In this document: positions 34,478-42,829 of the stretch, piece by piece
Numbering within the stretch: the stretch's first letter is position 1
Layout: every line of letters starts with the position of its first letter
Assembly: GCA_033856195.1 (NCBI GenBank)
Contig: JAWVFL010000029.1
Coordinates: forward strand, 95,548-159,547
DNA: 64,000 nucleotides
Direction of reading: 5' to 3'
DNA from: VRUE01 sp033856195
Lineage (GTDB): Bacteria > Actinomycetota > Thermoleophilia > Solirubrobacterales > 70-9
Translations under genes and position numbers: made by a program
Notes under the pieces: generated by a model
Databases searched by the model: none
What the model was told of the DNA's origin: nothing
Seen by the model: the letters and a program-made list of their open reading frames with translations, nothing else

Positions 34478-35608
34478 CTAAGTGTGGGCGGGGCAGCTCG
34501 AGGTCGCGGGCCGGCCCCGCCTGCTCAGCCAGAAGAGCGCGGCGAAGACGATCAGGCCGACGACGTTGAGCGCCAGCTTGTAGTCGAGCTGCACCGAGCC
34601 GAAGACGTCTTCGCGACTGGGCCGCGTCTCGGGGATCAGGCCGGTGGCGCTGAAGAGAGCGTCGATCGCCAGCGCGGCGACGATCATCGTCAGAAGCATC
34701 AGGGCGACGATCCGCGCGGTGAAGGCCCAGCCGTAGTACTTGCGGTAGATCGCCACGATCGGCAGCACGATCAGGTCGGCGAAGATGAAGGCCATCACGC
34801 CGGCGAAGCTGATCCCGCCCGACCACAGCACGGCGGCGAGTGGGATGTTGCCGATCGAGCAGACGAAGCTGAGCACGGCGATGAGCGGGCCGACGATCAC
34901 GTTCTCGATCGCGACGACCCAGCCCGGCGCGTCGCTGAGGAAGAGGCTGTTGAAGAAGTCATCGCCGAGTAGGCCGATGAAGCCGGCGAGCAGGAAGCCG
35001 ACGCCGATCTCCTTCCAGAGCATCTGCCAGTCGCCGCGGAAGTTGAGCGCGACCTCGCTCCAGCCCTCGGTCGAGAGAAGCCGCTCGCGCCAGCCCACCG
35101 CCTCCTCGGCGGTGCCCCCGTGGTCGTGCTCATATCCGGCGTCGGCGGCTTGGGCGTGCGCCCGCGCCTGCTCCTCCAGCCGTGGCGAGACGAAGAACCG
35201 CAGCAGCGCCGTCATCAGCACGATCATCACGATGCCGCCGAGGTACTCGGCGAGGGTGAACTGCCAGCCGAGCAGCACCCAGAGCACCAAGCCCAGCTCC
35301 CAGACGAGATTGGTCGAGGCGAACTGGAAGGCGAGCGCGGCGGCAGCCGAGGCGCCCTTCTGGAAGAGGCTCTTGGCGATCGCGATCGCCGCGTAGGAGC
35401 AGGAGGACGATGCGGCGCCCAGGCCGGTGGCCCAGGCGATCGGCTTGGCGCCGTCGCCCGCCATCGTCGCCTCGATCCGCTCCCGTGGTACCCAGGCTTG
35501 GACGATCCCGGAGATCGCGAAGCCCAGCACCAGCGCCCACCAGACCTCATAGGCCATCAGGAAGGACTGCCTGAAGCCCTCGAGGATCGTGCTAACGACG
35601 TCGGCCAT
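34478..35608 (-). CDS. Permease of the DUF318/ArsP-like family
   Basis: 376 residues from ATG 35608. About eight to ten membrane helices in two blocks separated by a charged loop with a His-rich patch (YEHDHGG, about 165-171). ASSSCSYAAIAIAKSLFQKG (about 70-89) and FVCSIGNIPLAAVLWSGGISF (key CSIGNIP, about 255) are the paired Cys-containing motifs of this family, which includes arsenical exporters. Substrate unknown; metal, metalloid or sulfur compounds are plausible. A CsoR-like operator lies 16 bases upstream of the start. Confidence 0.8.
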   Translation of the reverse strand: MADVVSTILEGFRQSFLMAYEVWWALVLGFAISGIVQAWVPRERIEATMAGDGAKPIAWATGLGAASSSCSYAAIAIAKSLFQKGASAAAALAFQFASTNLVWELGLVLWVLLGWQFTLAEYLGGIVMIVLMTALLRFFVSPRLEEQARAHAQAADAGYEHDHGGTAEEAVGWRERLLSTEGWSEVALNFRGDWQMLWKEIGVGFLLAGFIGLLGDDFFNSLFLSDAPGWVVAIENVIVGPLIAVLSFVCSIGNIPLAAVLWSGGISFAGVMAFIFADLIVLPIVAIYRKYYGWAFTARIVALMLLTMIVAALAIDALFSATGLIPETRPSREDVFGSVQLDYKLALNVVGLIVFAALFWLSRRGRPATSSCPAHT

Positions 35609-35624
35609 GGCGAGAACGTAGCAC

Positions 35625-35641
35625 ATACCCCCAGGGGGTAT
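35625..35641. promoter_or_regulatory. CsoR/CstR-type operator
   Basis: ATACCCCC-A-GGGGGTAT is a perfect 8-bp inverted repeat with one central base, wedged between the upstream gene's stop and the permease start. CsoR-family repressors (copper, other metals, persulfides) bind TACCCC..GGGGTA-type sites. No csoR gene is present in the window. Confidence 0.7.
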
Positions 35642-36946
35642 CTACGTGGCACCGATGCCGAGGCGTTGCGAGCGCTCGACAGCGCGGGCGACGATCTCCT
35701 CGCAGCCGGGAACCTCGCCGCCGCGCATCAGCACCCGCCCGCCGACCACTGTGGTGTCCACGACCGATCCGCTCGCCGCGTAGACGAGATCCGAATAGAG
35801 CTCGCCAAGGCTCAGCTCCGGTGAGCGCGCCCGCAGCAGCAGGAAGTCGGCCCGGGCCCCGATCTCAAGCGACGCACATTTTCCATGCCTGACATGGGAA
35901 ATGTGGGTTTCGTTCACCTCGCCTCCCAGCATCGGCCCCGCAACCCCGGTGGCGATTCGCCAGGCCTCTTCGGCGGGGAGGACGGTGGGGTCGCCGCTGG
36001 CGTGACGCTGTGCGAGGGCGAAGACCTTGAGGTCGGCGAGCAGGTCGAGCGAGTCGTTGGAGCCGGGCCCGTCGGTGCCGAGACCGACAGCGACTCCCAC
36101 TTTGCGCGCGGCCGGGTAGGGGAAGACGCCGCCGACGGCCAGCTTCATGTTGGCGACTGGGTTGGTGACCACCGTGCAGCCCCGTTCGGCGATCAGCTCC
36201 AGCTCGGCCTCGTCGAGCCAGACGCCGTGGGCGAGGACGGTCCGCTCGCCGAGCACGCCGAGACGGTCGAGGTAGGCGGCCGGCCGCACGCCGTGCCGCT
36301 CGATGCAGTCGTCGACCTCTTGCTCGGTCTCGGAGAGGTGGATGTGGATGGGCAGCTCACGCTCGGCCGCCAGCTCCGCGGCCCAGCGCAGCAGGCCCTC
36401 GCTGACCGTGTAGATGGCGTGTGGGGCGAGGGCGGAGTCGATCCCCTCGCCGAAGCCCGCCAGCTCGTCGAGGTCGCGCTGCGCGGTCTCCCGCATCGCC
36501 TCGGTGCCGCCGTCGGCATCGAAGAGCGGCCCGCCGATCGTCGCCCTCAGTCCCGCGTCCGCCACCGCCCGCGCAGTTGCCCCCGGGTGCCAGTACATGT
36601 CCCAGAAGCGGGTGGTGCCGGTACGGATCATCTCGGCGCAGGCCAGCCGCACGCCCCAGTAGACGTCCTCCGGCTCGAGCTTTGCCTCGATCGGCCAGAC
36701 CACCTCGCGCAGCCAGCGCAGCAGCGGCAGGTCGCCGCCATAGCCGCGGAAGAGCGTCATCGCCGCGTGGGTGTGGCCGTTGACGAGCGGGGCGACCAGC
36801 GGCGCCCCGGCCGCGTCGATCGTCTCGTCGCCGGGCTCCGGCGCCACATCCGCTCCGAGCGCCGTGATGGTCCCGTCCACGCAGCGCAGCCCGACCGTCT
36901 CGCCGTCGAGCACGGCGGCGGTGACGGTGAGCGGACTCGCGCTCAC
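35642..36946 (-). CDS. 5-methylthioadenosine/S-adenosylhomocysteine deaminase-like amidohydrolase
   Basis: 434 residues from GTG 36946, which overlaps the stop of the upstream phosphorylase (GTGA). Metal ligands NGHTHAAMTLFRGYGGDLPL (about 57-76; HxH), HIHLSETEQEVDDC (about 206-219), HGVWLDEAE (about 242) and GLGTDGPGSNDSLDLL (about 291-306) match the MtaD/TrzN/SsnA group. Context with MTA phosphorylase supports methylthioadenosine or SAH deamination. Residues about 345-359 (ETHISHVRHGKCA) are encoded by a palindromic insertion not expected in the family. Confidence 0.82.
   Translation of the reverse strand: MSASPLTVTAAVLDGETVGLRCVDGTITALGADVAPEPGDETIDAAGAPLVAPLVNGHTHAAMTLFRGYGGDLPLLRWLREVVWPIEAKLEPEDVYWGVRLACAEMIRTGTTRFWDMYWHPGATARAVADAGLRATIGGPLFDADGGTEAMRETAQRDLDELAGFGEGIDSALAPHAIYTVSEGLLRWAAELAAERELPIHIHLSETEQEVDDCIERHGVRPAAYLDRLGVLGERTVLAHGVWLDEAELELIAERGCTVVTNPVANMKLAVGGVFPYPAARKVGVAVGLGTDGPGSNDSLDLLADLKVFALAQRHASGDPTVLPAEEAWRIATGVAGPMLGGEVNETHISHVRHGKCASLEIGARADFLLLRARSPELSLGELYSDLVYAASGSVVDTTVVGGRVLMRGGEVPGCEEIVARAVERSQRLGIGAT
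35875..35905. repeat. Palindromic element family II, copy inside a coding sequence
   Basis: CACATTTTCCATG (35875-35887) pairs with CATGGGAAATGTG (35893-35905) with one G-T wobble. The surrounding 43 bases match 55289-55331 at 35 positions, including two compensatory stem changes. It is read in frame within the amidohydrolase gene. Confidence 0.75.
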
Positions 36947-37620
36947 GGCCCGACGGCGCCCAGCTGCGGCAGCACGGCGGCGAGGCCGTCGTGGAGCTGC
37001 AGGGCGTTGGCGGCGCGCGCCGCCTCCAGCTCGATGATCTCCAGCGGCCGCGGCCCGATCCCGTTGGCGAGGTTGTCGACGACGCAGATCGCCGCGTAGG
37101 CGAGCCCCAGCTCGGCGGCGACGATGCACTCCGAGGCGATCGTCATCCCGACCACGTTGGCGTGAGCCGCCATCAGCCGGATCTCGGCTGGGGTCTCGAA
37201 GCGGGGGCCGATCGCCTGCCAGTAGACGCCGCCGTCGCGCACCCTGCCGCCACTCGCGGTCCAAGCCGCGAGGATTTCCTCGCGCCAGGTGGAGTCGAAC
37301 GCGGGCGCGCGGTGGGCGCGCTCGTCGCCGAAGGTCGTCAGGCCGAGGTGGAGGGCGATGAAGTCGTCCGGGCAGAGCAGGCTGCCGACCGTCAGCTCCG
37401 CATCTAGCGAGCCCACCGAGCCGATCGCCAGCACGCGGTCGCATCCCTGCTCGGCCAGCGCGGCGAGGTTGGCGGCATGGTCGATCTCGTGGGGAAGCAC
37501 GTAAGCACCGCCGTCGTGCCGCTGCACGATCGCGGCGCCGTGCTCCGCTCCCGCCGCAGCAATCGTCTCGCCCCCCGGGCCGAGCGCACTGCTGCCGAGC
37601 ACAACCGCAAGCCGTCCCAC
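36943..37620 (-). CDS. Purine nucleoside/methylthioadenosine phosphorylase-like
   Basis: 225 residues from GTG. VVLGSSALGPG at the start, IQRHD-like VQRHDGGAYVLPHEIDHAAN (about 32-51), GSVGSLD (about 67), GPRFETPAEIRLM (about 138-150) and GMTIASECIVAAELGLAYA (about 157-175) match the MTA phosphorylase branch. It is shorter than typical MTAP (about 260-290 residues). It releases adenine and methylthioribose-phosphate from MTA in methionine salvage. Coupled to the downstream deaminase. Confidence 0.82.
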   Translation of the reverse strand: MGRLAVVLGSSALGPGGETIAAAGAEHGAAIVQRHDGGAYVLPHEIDHAANLAALAEQGCDRVLAIGSVGSLDAELTVGSLLCPDDFIALHLGLTTFGDERAHRAPAFDSTWREEILAAWTASGGRVRDGGVYWQAIGPRFETPAEIRLMAAHANVVGMTIASECIVAAELGLAYAAICVVDNLANGIGPRPLEIIELEAARAANALQLHDGLAAVLPQLGAVGP

Positions 37621-37650
37621 GGCTCGATCCTAAGCCCCTATGGTGCAGTG

Positions 37651-38160
37651 ATGGAGGAACGCCCGTCGGGAAGGGACGAGAGCGAGAGCGAACGCCTCGA
37701 CCGCAACCTCGGCGAGCTGCTGCAGGAGCTGCGGGTCGCCCTGCCCGGCGTTCAGGTCCTCTTCGCCTTTCTGCTCGCCGTCCCCTTCCAGCAGAACTTC
37801 ACCAAAATCAACAGCTTTGAGAAGGACGTCTACTTCTTCACGCTGCTCTGCACGGCGCTGTCGGCGATCCTCCTGATCGCGCCGTCCTCCTATCACCGCG
37901 TCACTTTCCGCCTGCAGCAGAAGCGCGAGCTGATCAAGCTCGCCAACCGCTTCACGATCGCCGGGCTCACCTTCCTGGCGCTGGCGATGACGGGAGCGAT
38001 AGTGCTGATCACCGACGTCCTTTTCAGCGGCGTGGTCACCGTGATCACCGGGGTTGGGGCGGCCACCACGTTCGCCGTGCTCTGGTACGTGCTGCCGCTG
38101 CGACGCCGGCTCAGTCTGACTGGGGGCGAACGCTCTTTGAGCGATCGCCCCAGAGATTGA
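37651..38160 (+). CDS. DUF6328-like membrane protein
   Basis: 169 residues from ATG 37651. Four membrane helices: about 33-50 (VLFAFLLAVPFQQ region), 60-80 (FFTLLCTALSAILLIAP), 104-126 and 132-150. SSYHRVTFRLQQKRELIKLANR between TM2 and TM3 is characteristic of this small uncharacterised family. Its last 50 bases overlap the end of a convergent HD-domain gene. Function unknown. Confidence 0.75.
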   Translation: MEERPSGRDESESERLDRNLGELLQELRVALPGVQVLFAFLLAVPFQQNFTKINSFEKDVYFFTLLCTALSAILLIAPSSYHRVTFRLQQKRELIKLANRFTIAGLTFLALAMTGAIVLITDVLFSGVVTVITGVGAATTFAVLWYVLPLRRRLSLTGGERSLSDRPRD

Positions 38161-38725
38161 CCATTTCGTCAGCCAGCTCGTCGGTCAGCGGCATTTCGGG
38201 CGCCTCGTCGAAGAGCATGTCGAGGTCAGCCTCCCAGACGTAGATCTTGAGGTCGAGCGTAACCGCGAGTTCCTCGCTGACGCCCTCGCCGATCAGCGCG
38301 TAGGCCTCCCGCAGCATCGCCACGTTGGCCAGTTTGTCGGCGGCGAAGATCGCCAGGGCCGCTGGGTCGGCAGCAGCGGCGCGCTGCCGGTGCTCCTCCT
38401 TGCGCTCCTCGTAGACCGGGATCGACTCGTCTTCGGTCATCGCCTCGACCAGGTCACCGACGGTCTCGCCGAATTGCTCGCGCACTTCGGCGATGCTGGT
38501 CTCGCTCTTCTCGACCACGTCATGGAGCAGGGCCGCGGCGAGCACCTCGTCGCCGTAGCGATGATCGACCAGCCGCTCCGCGACCGCAAGCGGATGCTCG
38601 ATGAAGGGCTGCCCGTCGCTGCCGCGGCGCAGCTGGCCGGCATGGGCCGCTCGCGCTGTCTCCAGCGCGCCCTTGACCCGCTCGGATCTCTCGACTGCCG
38701 CATCGATGCCAGGGGTCGATGACAT
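38111..38725 (-). CDS. HD-domain phosphohydrolase, small RelA/SpoT-like
   Basis: 204 residues from ATG 38725. The HD domain shows GQPFIEHPLAVAERL (about 44-58), LLHDVVEKSET (about 72-82) and ADKLANVAMLREAY (about 134), the arrangement of the (p)ppGpp hydrolase half of RelA/SpoT. There is no synthetase domain, so it may be a small alarmone hydrolase or another nucleotide phosphohydrolase. Convergent overlap of 50 bases with the neighbouring membrane protein gene. Confidence 0.8.
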   Translation of the reverse strand: MSSTPGIDAAVERSERVKGALETARAAHAGQLRRGSDGQPFIEHPLAVAERLVDHRYGDEVLAAALLHDVVEKSETSIAEVREQFGETVGDLVEAMTEDESIPVYEERKEEHRQRAAAADPAALAIFAADKLANVAMLREAYALIGEGVSEELAVTLDLKIYVWEADLDMLFDEAPEMPLTDELADEMVNLWGDRSKSVRPQSD

Positions 38726-38784
38726 CCCGCGTGCCAGCGTAGCGGGAGAGTCGTGCCGCGAACCGCACGGTTGGCGCGGGGTTC

Positions 38785-39666
38785 CTAAGTTGCGGGAGCG
38801 ACGCTGGCGGCGCGGGCGGGAAGCTCGTATTCGGCCCGCTCGGCGGCAAGCTCGATGCCGCCGGGGGCGCCGCCCAGCGCCTGCCAGCGCTCGGCTGCTT
38901 CGGCGCCGAGCTGGTCGAGGCGCTCGTCCGAGTGCATCGGGTCGTGGTGGAAGAGGACCGTGCGCTCCGCTTCCGCGCGGCGTGCGAAGGAGATCGCGTG
39001 GGAGAGAGAGGAATGGCCCCAGCCGATGTGGTCGGGGTACTCGGCGTCGGCGTACTGACCGTCGTGGATCAGCAGCGAGGCGCCGCGGGCGAGGCCCAGC
39101 CCGGAGATCCAGTCCCCCTCGAGCGCATCGAGGTCGGCGCCGAGCGCCGGCTCGTGGTCGGGGATGTAGGCGAGCGAGGAGTCGCCGTCGTCGATCCGGT
39201 AGCCGAGCGTCGGTCCGCGGTGGGCAACCGAGGCGGCGCGGATCCGCGCCGGGCCGATCTCCCACTCGGCCTGCGGGCAATGGCGGAAGGAGACATCGCA
39301 GGGCAGCTCGCGCACCTCGACGGGAGAGAGAGGGGCGGAGATGTAGCGAGCGATGCGGTCGCGCAGCGACGCCTCCGGCGAGGCCGGCCCCCAGATGACG
39401 ATCTCGGTCTGGGGGCGGAAGGCGGGGGCGAAGAAGACAAGCCCTTGGATGTGGTCGAGGTGCAGATGGGTAAGCAGGATGTGCAGGCGGGCCGGCTCGG
39501 CGGCGAGGGCGAGGCCGAGGCTGCGGATGCCGGTGCCGGCATCGAGAGCGAGCATCGAGCCATCGGAGAGGGTGACGCCGACGCAGGAGGTGTTGCCGCC
39601 GTAGCGGATCGTCTCCGGCCCTGGCGATGGGATCGAGCCGCGCGTGCCCCAGAGCTTGACCTTCAT
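38785..39666 (-). CDS. MBL-fold metal-dependent hydrolase
   Basis: 293 residues from ATG 39666. KLWGTRGSIPSPGPETIRYGGNTSC (key GTRGSIPSPG, GGNTSC) and THLHLDHIQGLVFF (about 86-99) are the hallmarks of the cyclic-nucleotide/RNase Z-like MBL phosphodiesterase group. Other metal ligands are D-H in YIPDHEPA and H in LIHDGQYADAEY, FHHDP. Its start lies one base from the stop of the PAS protein, suggesting that the sensor and hydrolase work together. Confidence 0.82.
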   Translation of the reverse strand: MKVKLWGTRGSIPSPGPETIRYGGNTSCVGVTLSDGSMLALDAGTGIRSLGLALAAEPARLHILLTHLHLDHIQGLVFFAPAFRPQTEIVIWGPASPEASLRDRIARYISAPLSPVEVRELPCDVSFRHCPQAEWEIGPARIRAASVAHRGPTLGYRIDDGDSSLAYIPDHEPALGADLDALEGDWISGLGLARGASLLIHDGQYADAEYPDHIGWGHSSLSHAISFARRAEAERTVLFHHDPMHSDERLDQLGAEAAERWQALGGAPGGIELAAERAEYELPARAASVAPAT

Positions 39667-39667
39667 C

Positions 39668-40087
39668 TCAGTGACCGGCCCCGTTGTTGGACGCCGCCGG
39701 CCAGAAGACGGCGATTGCTCCCTGCGAGCCGTGGGCGGTGAGGATCGGGAAGGCCGAGACCTCGACCTGGTGGCGGGCCCCGTCGGTGGAGCTGATCTCG
39801 AGGTCGGCATGGGCGGGGCGCCCGTTGCGAACCGCGACCACGAGCGGCAGCTCGTCATACGGGATCGGCTCGCCGCTTTTGTCGAACGGCCCGAAGAGCG
39901 ATCCCCACTCATCCGCCCCGACGGTTCCCAGCTCCTCGAAGCGCTTGCCGAGCAGGGCCCCGGCCGCCTCGTTGTAGAAGACGAGCACGCCCCCCTCGTC
40001 AACCAGGAAAGCCGGCGTCGAGAGCGCGGACATCAGGTTGCGAGCCAGGATCAGCTCGAGGGGCTTCTGCGTCGTCACAGATGACAC
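39668..40087 (-). CDS. Stand-alone PAS-domain protein
   Basis: 139 residues from GTG; a second GTG three codons later is possible. One PAS fold occupies most of the protein: LSTPAFLVDEGGVLVFYNEAAGALLG (key FLVDEGGVLVFYNEAA, about 23-45), EELGTVGADEW, and the beta-strands around HQVEVSAFPI and AIAVFWP. No output domain, so it probably acts through a partner; the adjacent MBL hydrolase is the natural candidate. Confidence 0.82.
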   Translation of the reverse strand: MSSVTTQKPLELILARNLMSALSTPAFLVDEGGVLVFYNEAAGALLGKRFEELGTVGADEWGSLFGPFDKSGEPIPYDELPLVVAVRNGRPAHADLEISSTDGARHQVEVSAFPILTAHGSQGAIAVFWPAASNNGAGH

Positions 40088-40248
40088 TTTAGATAGTTGG
40101 GATTGATACAGCTGGAGATAGGCGCCGGGTGGTGTGCTGCAGAAGCGAGACGAGTACCTTCCAGCGCCTGGCCAGGTGAATACGTGACTTTGATCACTTT
40201 GCTGAATTCCTCATTGGGTCGTCTCGAATCGAGTACCGTGCCGCTCCC
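40088..40248. promoter_or_regulatory. Divergent intergenic region, PAS gene and plsC-like gene
   Basis: 161 bases between two divergent starts. AT-rich stretches (TTTAGATAGTTGGGATTGAT near 40088-40108 and GACTTTGATCACTTTGCTGA near 40185-40204) suggest promoters for each direction. CGAGACGAGTACC and CGTCTCGAATCGAGTACC-like segments (about 40145-40158, 40219-40238) are partly repeated. No clear consensus was assigned. Confidence 0.35.
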
Positions 40249-40920
40249 GTGGAGGCCACTACCCCGCAAGGGGACACCGCTACACCAGCCAAGGCCATGC
40301 GCGAGCCGAGTCCGATGTACCGAGCCGCGATGGCGGTCTGCCGGCCGGTGGCGATCTGGGGGCGGCTACAGGCGGAAGGCATGGAGGCAGTGCCGCTGAG
40401 CGGCCCGGCGCTGGTCGTCGGCAATCACGACAGCCACTGGGACCCGCTGATGGTCGGGATCTCGGCGATTCGGCGTCGCCAGATCAAGGCGCTGGCCAAA
40501 TCGGACCTCTGGAAGGTGCGCGGCCTGGCCCCGGTCCTTAACGGCATGGGCCAGATCCCGATCGAGCGAGACGCGGGCGATGCCGGTGCGCTGGCGCGGG
40601 CGATCGAGCAGCTGCGGCGCGGCTCGTGCATCGGGGTCTTCCCCGAAGGAACCCGTTCTCGCGGCAAGGTCCTGCGGGCGCGCAGCGGCGTCGGGCGGCT
40701 CGCCCTCGAAGTCCCCGAGGCAAAGCTCGTCTGCGTTGCGATCGAGGGGACATCGGACCTGACCGGCTTCCCCCGGCGCCCCCGGCTTCGGGTCCGCTTC
40801 TTCGAGCCGCGGGACGGCCAGGCCAAGCCGGGTGAGGAGCCGGGAGAGCTCGCGGTCCGGCTGCTGGCCGAGATCCGCGAGCTCGTCCCACCGTCTATCT
40901 CCGCCCGCAAGCGCTCCTAG
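40249..40920 (+). CDS. 1-acyl-sn-glycerol-3-phosphate acyltransferase-like
   Basis: 223 residues from GTG; ATG 40297 is an alternative start. The HX4D motif is in VVGNHDSHWDPL (about 57-68), and FPEGTRSRG (about 131-139) is the phosphate-binding block of PlsC-type enzymes. KSDLWKVRGLAPVLNGMGQIPIERD lies between. It would acylate lysophosphatidate or a related acceptor at the membrane. Its stop TAG shares bases with the stop of the convergent lipoprotein gene (CTAG). Confidence 0.85.
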   Translation: MEATTPQGDTATPAKAMREPSPMYRAAMAVCRPVAIWGRLQAEGMEAVPLSGPALVVGNHDSHWDPLMVGISAIRRRQIKALAKSDLWKVRGLAPVLNGMGQIPIERDAGDAGALARAIEQLRRGSCIGVFPEGTRSRGKVLRARSGVGRLALEVPEAKLVCVAIEGTSDLTGFPRRPRLRVRFFEPRDGQAKPGEEPGELAVRLLAEIRELVPPSISARKRS

Positions 40921-41441
40921 TCGGCGGCCTCCTGGCCGCTCGGCAGCAGCGCGTACCACTGGGCACCGAAGGACGAGAAGTCGTGGCCCTTGGCGTCGCC
41001 GGGCTTCTTGTCTTCCACGTAGGTGTAGAGCGGCCAGCCGGCGTAGGTCACCTGCAGGGTGCCGTCTTTGCGTTTGGTCGTGCCGAGCTTGGAGGCCATC
41101 GCGCCTTCGCCCGCTTGCGGTTTCCCTCCAGTCGTCAGCGGCGGCCAGACCTGTTCGCAGGCGCCGTAGCAAGACGATTTGCCGCCCTTGTCTTTGTGGA
41201 AGTCGTAGAGCGTGAAGCCCTTGGAGTCGACGATCACCTTGCCCAGCTTTGGCACTGTCGTCGCGGAAACGATCGCTATTGGGCCGCCCCCTGAGGATTC
41301 ACTCGACGCCGACTTGGCTGTTGATTCGCCGCTGGACCCGTAGGCACCGCCGGAGCTCGAGCTGTCGCTGCTGCCGCAGCCGGCGAATGCAAGCGCTGCG
41401 GTTAGGGCCAGGGCGCCAAATGCGAAAAAGGGCTTCTTCAC
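40917..41441 (-). CDS. Lipoprotein of the COG4315/Lipoprotein_15 repeat family
   Basis: 174 residues from GTG with AAAGGAGG upstream. Lipobox ALAFAGCG (Cys22), then a Ser-rich linker. Two repeats of the secreted family follow: KGFTLYDFHKDKGGKSSCYGACEQVWPPL (key FTLYDFHKD and CYGACEQVWPPL) and AGWPLYTYVEDKKPGDAKGHDF (key GWPLYTYVED). These are widespread envelope proteins of unknown function. Last gene of an ECF sigma/anti-sigma operon (GTGA overlap), so it is likely a regulon member. Confidence 0.88.
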   Translation of the reverse strand: MKKPFFAFGALALTAALAFAGCGSSDSSSSGGAYGSSGESTAKSASSESSGGGPIAIVSATTVPKLGKVIVDSKGFTLYDFHKDKGGKSSCYGACEQVWPPLTTGGKPQAGEGAMASKLGTTKRKDGTLQVTYAGWPLYTYVEDKKPGDAKGHDFSSFGAQWYALLPSGQEAAD

Positions 41442-42139
41442 GTGGATTCCTCCTTTTGGGATCGATTGGGGTGGGTGGTCGCGCCCTTGCCGAGCGGTGC
41501 GACGAAGGTCTGGCCGGCGGCGTGCACGATGAGCGCCTGGGCGCGAGAGAGATCCAGAGCGGCGCTGAGGACTGCCGCGGAGTCGCCGCCCCAGCGATAG
41601 CGGAAGGTTCCAGCCGAGACGTCCCTGCCATCGGGACCGCGCATGTAGACCTGGCAGAGCGTGCCCGAGCTGATGCCCTTCACGTACATGTGGATCTCAG
41701 TGCCGTACGCCTGCGGCTCGAGGGTTGCGCCGATCTTCACTCCGTCGGGGAGCGAGCGGAAGGCAATGTGCTGCTCGGGCCCGCCACTCTCTCCACCGGA
41801 GAGGACGAAGATTGCAAGCACCGCCGCCGCGGCTGCAGCACCGCTGAAGCCAAGTCCAAAGCGCAGGCGCCGCTGCCGCCGTTTCGCTCGCCGCTCGGAG
41901 CCGATCGTCGCCGCGATCCGCTTGCCCAGCTCCGCCGGTGGCTGCGGCGCGGGACCGAAGTGCGCCGGGTCGGCGTGGGGAAGGAGCCGCGAGACGGCGA
42001 TCAACGAGTCGGCCTCGGCATGGCAGGCGGCGCAGCCCTCGAGGTGGGCCTCGAGGGCGGTTGTCTCCTGCTCCGAGAGCTGCCCAAGGGTATAGGCCCC
42101 GAGCGACTCCTTCCAGCTGCGGCAGCCGTCAGTCTTCAT
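41438..42139 (-). CDS. Anti-sigma factor, zinc-finger (RskA-like)
   Basis: 233 residues. The N-terminal zf-HC2/ZAS motif is HLEGCAACHAE (about 32-42, H-x3-C-x2-C). A single membrane helix lies at about 94-112 (FGLGFSGAAAAAAVLAIFVL). The C-terminal extracytoplasmic domain resembles RskA (GTEIHMYVKGISSGTLCQVYM region, about 145-165). It would hold the sigma factor at the membrane until proteolysis. It overlaps the sigma gene by 11 bases. Confidence 0.88.
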   Translation of the reverse strand: MKTDGCRSWKESLGAYTLGQLSEQETTALEAHLEGCAACHAEADSLIAVSRLLPHADPAHFGPAPQPPAELGKRIAATIGSERRAKRRQRRLRFGLGFSGAAAAAAVLAIFVLSGGESGGPEQHIAFRSLPDGVKIGATLEPQAYGTEIHMYVKGISSGTLCQVYMRGPDGRDVSAGTFRYRWGGDSAAVLSAALDLSRAQALIVHAAGQTFVAPLGKGATTHPNRSQKEEST

Positions 42140-42638
42140 AGCCCATCTCCTCGAGCACGACCCGCAGCGCCCGCAGTCCGTAGTAGACGCGGCTCTTCAC
42201 CGTTCCCTCCGGCACTCCCAGCTCCTCGGCAACCTCGGCGTAGGGGCGACCGCGGTAGTAGGTCTCGACCAGAACGCGACGGTGCTGCTCGCCGATCCGC
42301 CGCATCGCCTCCTCGATCTGCCAGGCGAGCAAGGCCTCGTCGAAAGGCTCTACCGCGGGTTCGATGCCACCGTCGGCAACCGTTGGGCGCGCTGCACGCG
42401 CGCGGCCGAGGTCGATTACGACGTTGCGCAGGATGGCGAAAAGCCAGGTGCGCAGCGAGCCGATCTGCGGGTCGAAGCGATCGCCGGCTCGCCAAGCGCG
42501 CAGGAAGGTCTCCTGCACGGCCTCTTCGGCGAGCCCCGCGTCGGCAAGCGAGCGGACCGCGAAGCCATAAAGCTCCGCGGCGTGGGCCGCATAGGCCTCA
42601 CGCACGTCCCGCTCGTCTGTCAGCGCGCCAGGTGACAT
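42129..42638 (-). CDS. ECF-family RNA polymerase sigma factor
   Basis: 169 residues. Region 2 has YGFAVRSLADAGLAEEAVQETFLRAW (key DAGLAEEAVQETFLRAW) and SLRTWLFAILRNVVIDLGRAR (about 61-81). Region 4 has LVETYYRGRPYAEVAEELGVPEGTVKSRVYYGLRALR (key PYAEVAEELGVPEGTVKSRV). This is the SigK/SigL-like layout, regulated by the adjacent RskA-type anti-sigma. First gene of a three-gene operon ending in a lipoprotein. Confidence 0.92.
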   Translation of the reverse strand: MSPGALTDERDVREAYAAHAAELYGFAVRSLADAGLAEEAVQETFLRAWRAGDRFDPQIGSLRTWLFAILRNVVIDLGRARAARPTVADGGIEPAVEPFDEALLAWQIEEAMRRIGEQHRRVLVETYYRGRPYAEVAEELGVPEGTVKSRVYYGLRALRVVLEEMGYED

Positions 42639-42682
42639 TCGCTCGGGATACGAATGCCCGCCGGCGCCGGTTCAGGCTTTGG

Positions 42683-42829
42683 CTACTCGAGTTTGCCGAT
42701 CTTGAAGATTTTCGTGCCGCAGTCCGGGCACACACCTTGGATCGCCGGGCGACCGTTCTTCATGGTCACCTGCTTGGCGTCCTGGATCTCGACCTTCTTT
42801 CGCTCCTTGACGCAGTAACCCTCGGGCAT
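42683..42829 (-). CDS. DUF5679 small protein (48 aa)
   Basis: 48 residues from the ATG at 42829 with AAAGGAGGG upstream; the frame extends further but only this start has an RBS. MPEGYCVKERKKVEI..KNGRPAIQGVCPDCGTKIFKIG (short blocks) is the conserved pattern of this tiny family, with CxxC plus an N-terminal Cys that may bind zinc. Function unknown. Confidence 0.85.
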   Translation of the reverse strand: MPEGYCVKERKKVEIQDAKQVTMKNGRPAIQGVCPDCGTKIFKIGKLE

